DNA of 8,789 nt, taken from NCBI GenBank assembly GCA_003153335.1, contig PLYG01000556.1:1-8789 (forward strand), given 5' to 3'. Below are positions 6,476 through 8,789 of the stretch, piece by piece. This stretch comes from Betaproteobacteria bacterium (GTDB lineage Bacteria; Pseudomonadota; Gammaproteobacteria; Burkholderiales; Casimicrobiaceae). The translations under genes and the position numbers were made by a program. The first letter of the stretch is position 1, and each line of letters starts with the position of its first letter. The notes beneath the pieces are model-generated. The model searched no databases. It had not been told where the DNA came from and worked only from the letters and a program-made list of their open reading frames with translations.

Positions 6476-7621
6476 TCAGAACGGCCTGATCGGCGGCAGC
6501 GTCGCCGTGACGATCTGCTTGCCGCCCTTCACTTCGACGATGTAGCTGACCCGGTCCGGATCGCCGTTCTTGTCGAACTTGGTGTCGATGAGAATTCCGG
6601 GATAGTCCTTGACATACAGCGGCATGTCCTTCACCGCGGCGGCGAACGCCTTGCCGTCGATTTTGCCGATCTTCTCGCTCACCGCCTTGATGATGTACGG
6701 CACAGAGTAGCCCTGGATGCCGTTGTGGTCGGACTTGCGCTTGTACTCCTTCATGAACTTCTCGTCGAAGGCCTTCATCGTGGGGGTCGGCGCGTCGACG
6801 GTCAGCGCCACGTGGCCCTGCATGCCGTTGGCCGCGTCGCCGGCGAGCTCGATCGTCTTCTGGCTGATGAGCGTCGCTTCGCCGACGACGGGCTTGGTGT
6901 AGCCCTGCTTGCGCAGCTCACGCGCGATCCGCGCGCACTCTTCCTCGTTGGTGTAGACGAATAGGACGTCGCCGTTCGACTGCTTCGCCTTCAGCACCGC
7001 ACTGGAGAAGTCGACCTGCCCCTGGTCGGTCGAGATGTCCGCGCCGATCTTGAGGCCGAGCGTTGGCGCGGCCTTCAGGAATTCGTCGCGGCCACCTTTG
7101 CCGAAGTCGGAGTTGATGTACATGATGTCGACCGTCTGCGCCTTCAGTCCATCCTTGATGTAGCGCGCCAGCTTGGGCATGGACGCCGCCTGCGTCGTAT
7201 TGGTGCGGATCACGTACGGGTTGCCCTGCTGCGTGATCGACGCGGCCGCGGCGCCCGTGAAATTCGGGATCTCCGCGCGCCGGGTCTCGGCCGCGCTGAC
7301 CACCATCGCACCGGAAAAGGTGGGGCCGATGACGGCGAAGGCGCCCATATCGACCGCCTTCTGCGCCAGCGCCTTGGACACAGCCGCGTTGCTCTGCGTG
7401 TCGAGCGTGGTGACCTCGAACTTGCGTCCCAGCACTCCGCCGGCGGCGTTAATCTCCTTGACCGCGAGCTCGACGCCGTCGCGGTAGTTGATGCCGGCCG
7501 AGGCGATCGGCCCGGACAGTTCGAGCAGGTTGACGAGCTTGATCGGATCATTCTGGGCCAGCGCCGGTGCGGTGGCGGCACCCAGCGTCAGTGCGGCGAG
7601 CAGTGTCGTAAATCGAGTCAT
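6476..7621 (-). CDS. Liv-type ABC transporter substrate-binding protein (first of a tandem paralogous pair)
   Basis: A 381-residue periplasmic type I binding protein. Signal peptide: MTRF, hydrophobic core (about 5-19), cleavage near APALA-Q (about residue 22). Family blocks visible are LLELSG (32-37), ELAVKEINAAGG (51-62), ETRRAEIPNF (112-121), SITQQGNPYVIRT (128-140) and NSDFGKGGRDE (170-180). It has a single cysteine (229, in EEECARI) where the paralogue has Ser, so no disulfide is possible within the chain. The start is ATG 7621 with GGAGGA at 7627-7632, an excellent site suggesting high expression. It follows aroD by 122 bases and precedes its paralogue by 51. The transporter ATPase just upstream (livF) is the likely partner, so both proteins may feed one membrane complex with different ligand preferences. 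Ligand unknown. Confidence 0.94.
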   Translation of the reverse strand: MTRFTTLLAALTLGAATAPALAQNDPIKLVNLLELSGPIASAGINYRDGVELAVKEINAAGGVLGRKFEVTTLDTQSNAAVSKALAQKAVDMGAFAVIGPTFSGAMVVSAAETRRAEIPNFTGAAAASITQQGNPYVIRTNTTQAASMPKLARYIKDGLKAQTVDIMYINSDFGKGGRDEFLKAAPTLGLKIGADISTDQGQVDFSSAVLKAKQSNGDVLFVYTNEEECARIARELRKQGYTKPVVGEATLISQKTIELAGDAANGMQGHVALTVDAPTPTMKAFDEKFMKEYKRKSDHNGIQGYSVPYIIKAVSEKIGKIDGKAFAAAVKDMPLYVKDYPGILIDTKFDKNGDPDRVSYIVEVKGGKQIVTATLPPIRPF

Positions 7622-7743
7622 GGTCTTCCTCCTGTCAATTTGAATCGTCGTTGGGCATGGCCCGGGTGGTTGTGCCCATAGACAATGTCGCCCAGGGTTT
7701 CGCTCCGCGCAACGCCGGGGAAGTGGATACTACGCCAATTTCA

Positions 7744-8520
7744 TCACTTTCCGTCACGGGCGCGCCGGATGATGTCGTACACCGCGCTCAAGTCGGCGAT
7801 CGGAATTTGCCCGGGCGCGGAGGCGGCTTCGCCGACGGCGAAGCTCAACGACGAGCCGAACAGGCCGCCGATCATCCTTGTCACCGAGCCCAGCGGTCCC
7901 ATCGCCATGCTGATCAGCGGGATGCGTCCCTTCGCATCGGCCTCGGCCGTGGCCGCGAGCAGGGTGAGCACGTCCATGCGGTCGCGCGGCATCGCGGCAA
8001 CCTTGGCGACGTCGGCACCCAGCCGCTCCGCATCGAGGAAGCGCTGGACGAGAAAATCGCGGCCCGGCGTGTAGCCGAAATTGTGGTACGACAGGATGAG
8101 CCGGGTTCCATGCGCGCGCGTGCTCTCGCGAACGCGACGCACGTGCTCGGCATCGTTACTCATCTCGAAGTCGATGAAGTCGACAAGGCGGCTCGCGCCG
8201 ACGGCGGCGTAAAGCCGGACGACGTCCTCGTCGCCGATGGCGATCGACTCGCCGCCCTCCTTGATCGAGCGGCGGGTGAAAATGACCGGCAGTTCGCCCG
8301 CCGCGGCACGCAATGCGCGGGCCACGTCGAGCACTGCCGCGGTGTCGCCAATCGCGTCGAAGAAATCGACGCGCCACTCGATGACGTCGGGCTGTTTCGG
8401 GACCACGCTGGCCGCTTCGGCAAGAATGCCCTCGCGACTGCGCCCGACCAGGGGCGTGCAGATTAGCGGCGTTTCCCCGCCAAGTTTCCTGCCTCTTACA
8501 TCGATGATCTTGTCCGGCAT
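7744..8520 (-). CDS. aroD: Type I 3-dehydroquinate dehydratase
   Basis: A 258-residue cytoplasmic Schiff-base enzyme that converts 3-dehydroquinate to 3-dehydroshikimate by cis-dehydration. The known active-site residues of the Salmonella enzyme all have counterparts: Glu48 and Arg50 in VIEWRVDFF, Glu88 in RSIKEGGE, His146 in LSYHNFGYTP, the imine-forming Lys173 in GADVAKVAAMP, Arg215 in GSVTRMIGG, and the SAPGQIPIADL substrate loop (234-244). Length is normal. ATG 8520 is chosen for the AAGGG ribosome site before it; the frame stays open to 8679 but that stretch overlaps livF. It sits 22 bases after livF and before the binding-protein pair. Many proteobacteria use a type II enzyme for biosynthesis, and a type I copy inside a transport/catabolic operon points to quinate/shikimate breakdown rather than aromatic amino acid synthesis. 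That role is inferred; the enzyme identity is nearly certain. Confidence 0.95.
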   Translation of the reverse strand: MPDKIIDVRGRKLGGETPLICTPLVGRSREGILAEAASVVPKQPDVIEWRVDFFDAIGDTAAVLDVARALRAAAGELPVIFTRRSIKEGGESIAIGDEDVVRLYAAVGASRLVDFIDFEMSNDAEHVRRVRESTRAHGTRLILSYHNFGYTPGRDFLVQRFLDAERLGADVAKVAAMPRDRMDVLTLLAATAEADAKGRIPLISMAMGPLGSVTRMIGGLFGSSLSFAVGEAASAPGQIPIADLSAVYDIIRRARDGK

Positions 8521-8542
8521 GGTGACACCCTTCGGCTCAGAA

Positions 8543-8789
8543 CTAATGAGTTGCGGCCGCGGCCGGCTTGCCCGCACCGCCGAGGAACAAACGATTGAGG
8601 TCAGGGTCGTCGAGCAGCTCCGAGGCGGCCCGGTCGAGCGCCAGGCGCCCGGTCTCGAGAACCAGCGCGCGATTGGCATACTTGAGCGCCGTGCGCACGT
8701 TCTGCTCGACCATCACCACCGTCGTGCCGCTGTCCGCGAGTTGCTGCAGCAGCGTCATGACCTCCTGCACGAGCTTCGGCGAAAGCCCG
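8543..8789 (-). CDS. livF: LivF-type ABC transporter ATP-binding protein, N-terminus cut by window edge
   Basis: The last 82 residues of the cytoplasmic ATPase of a Liv/HAAT importer. The visible part begins GLSPKLVQEVM, the segment that directly follows Walker B in LivF (DEPSxGLSP), then TTVVMVEQNVRTAL, where LivF proteins carry EQN around the switch region, then ANRALVLETGRLALDRAASELL and a short tail ending AAATH. Walker A, the Q-loop and the signature motif lie outside the window. It stops at 8543, 22 bases before aroD, so the two are almost certainly on one transcript. The rest of this transporter (livH, livM, livG) presumably lies to the right. The short Ala-rich C-terminal extension has no evident function. 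Confidence 0.95.
   Translation of the reverse strand, partial: GLSPKLVQEVMTLLQQLADSGTTVVMVEQNVRTALKYANRALVLETGRLALDRAASELLDDPDLNRLFLGGAGKPAAAATH

Noticed and set aside
5753..6964. A 403-residue plus-strand open frame across the paired binding proteins
   Set aside because: Antisense to two clear genes and their spacer; no domain visible. The matching antisense pattern over both paralogues follows from their duplication.
7652..7678. TGGGCA/TGCCCA inverted repeat in the 122-base spacer between aroD and the first paired binding protein
   Set aside because: Only six pairs around a 15-base loop and no T-run; too weak to call a terminator or regulatory element.
7622..7743. Possible internal promoter before the paired binding proteins
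   Set aside because: I looked for -35/-10 pairs on the minus strand and found none near consensus; expression by read-through from livF-aroD is the simpler reading.
8521..8679. N-terminal extension of aroD, open to 8679
   Set aside because: It overlaps the livF 3' end in another frame and has no homology to the enzyme; ATG 8520 has a ribosome site and gives the normal length.

Overview
This GC-rich window carries, apart from one decayed gene, only minus-strand genes, read from right to left. They form two ABC-type transport loci of the branched-chain amino acid (Liv/HAAT) class plus catabolic enzymes. Protein style, strong GGAGG-type ribosome sites and the density of Liv-type binding proteins suggest a proteobacterium, most likely Burkholderiales-like. 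That assignment is an inference from sequence style; no rRNA or tRNA marker is present.

Right-hand operon, in transcription order: the C-terminal end of a LivF ATPase (8789-8543, cut by the window edge), a complete type I 3-dehydroquinate dehydratase AroD (8520-7744), two tandem paralogous periplasmic binding proteins (7621-6476 and 6424-5279), a Gfo/Idh/MocA oxidoreductase (5259-4234), a CaiD-like enoyl-CoA hydratase (4159-3350) and a second Gfo/Idh/MocA oxidoreductase (3336-2314). Spacings run from 13 to 122 bases, which fits co-transcription. The gene content suggests uptake and breakdown of a polyhydroxylated alicyclic or aromatic-related acid of the quinate/shikimate kind, possibly as a conjugate. 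This substrate is inferred, not shown.

The gap 1923-2313 between the operons is not empty. On the plus strand, 2063-2249 reads as the first ~55 residues of a LysR-type regulator, broken by an in-frame TAG and a frameshift and then lost. Between it and the next operon lies a near-consensus sigma-70 promoter pointing left (TGGACA-17-TATAAT), overlapped by an inverted repeat. A cluster of GC-rich inverted repeats (2254-2301) lies just beyond the end of the right-hand operon.

Left-hand operon: a third, unrelated-looking binding protein with six mature cysteines (1922-699), a 123-base spacer with a stem-loop, and a LivM permease (575-1) that runs off the window. The remaining transporter genes presumably lie further left. 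The two operons are therefore two separate Liv-type systems, placed end to end around a dead regulator gene.
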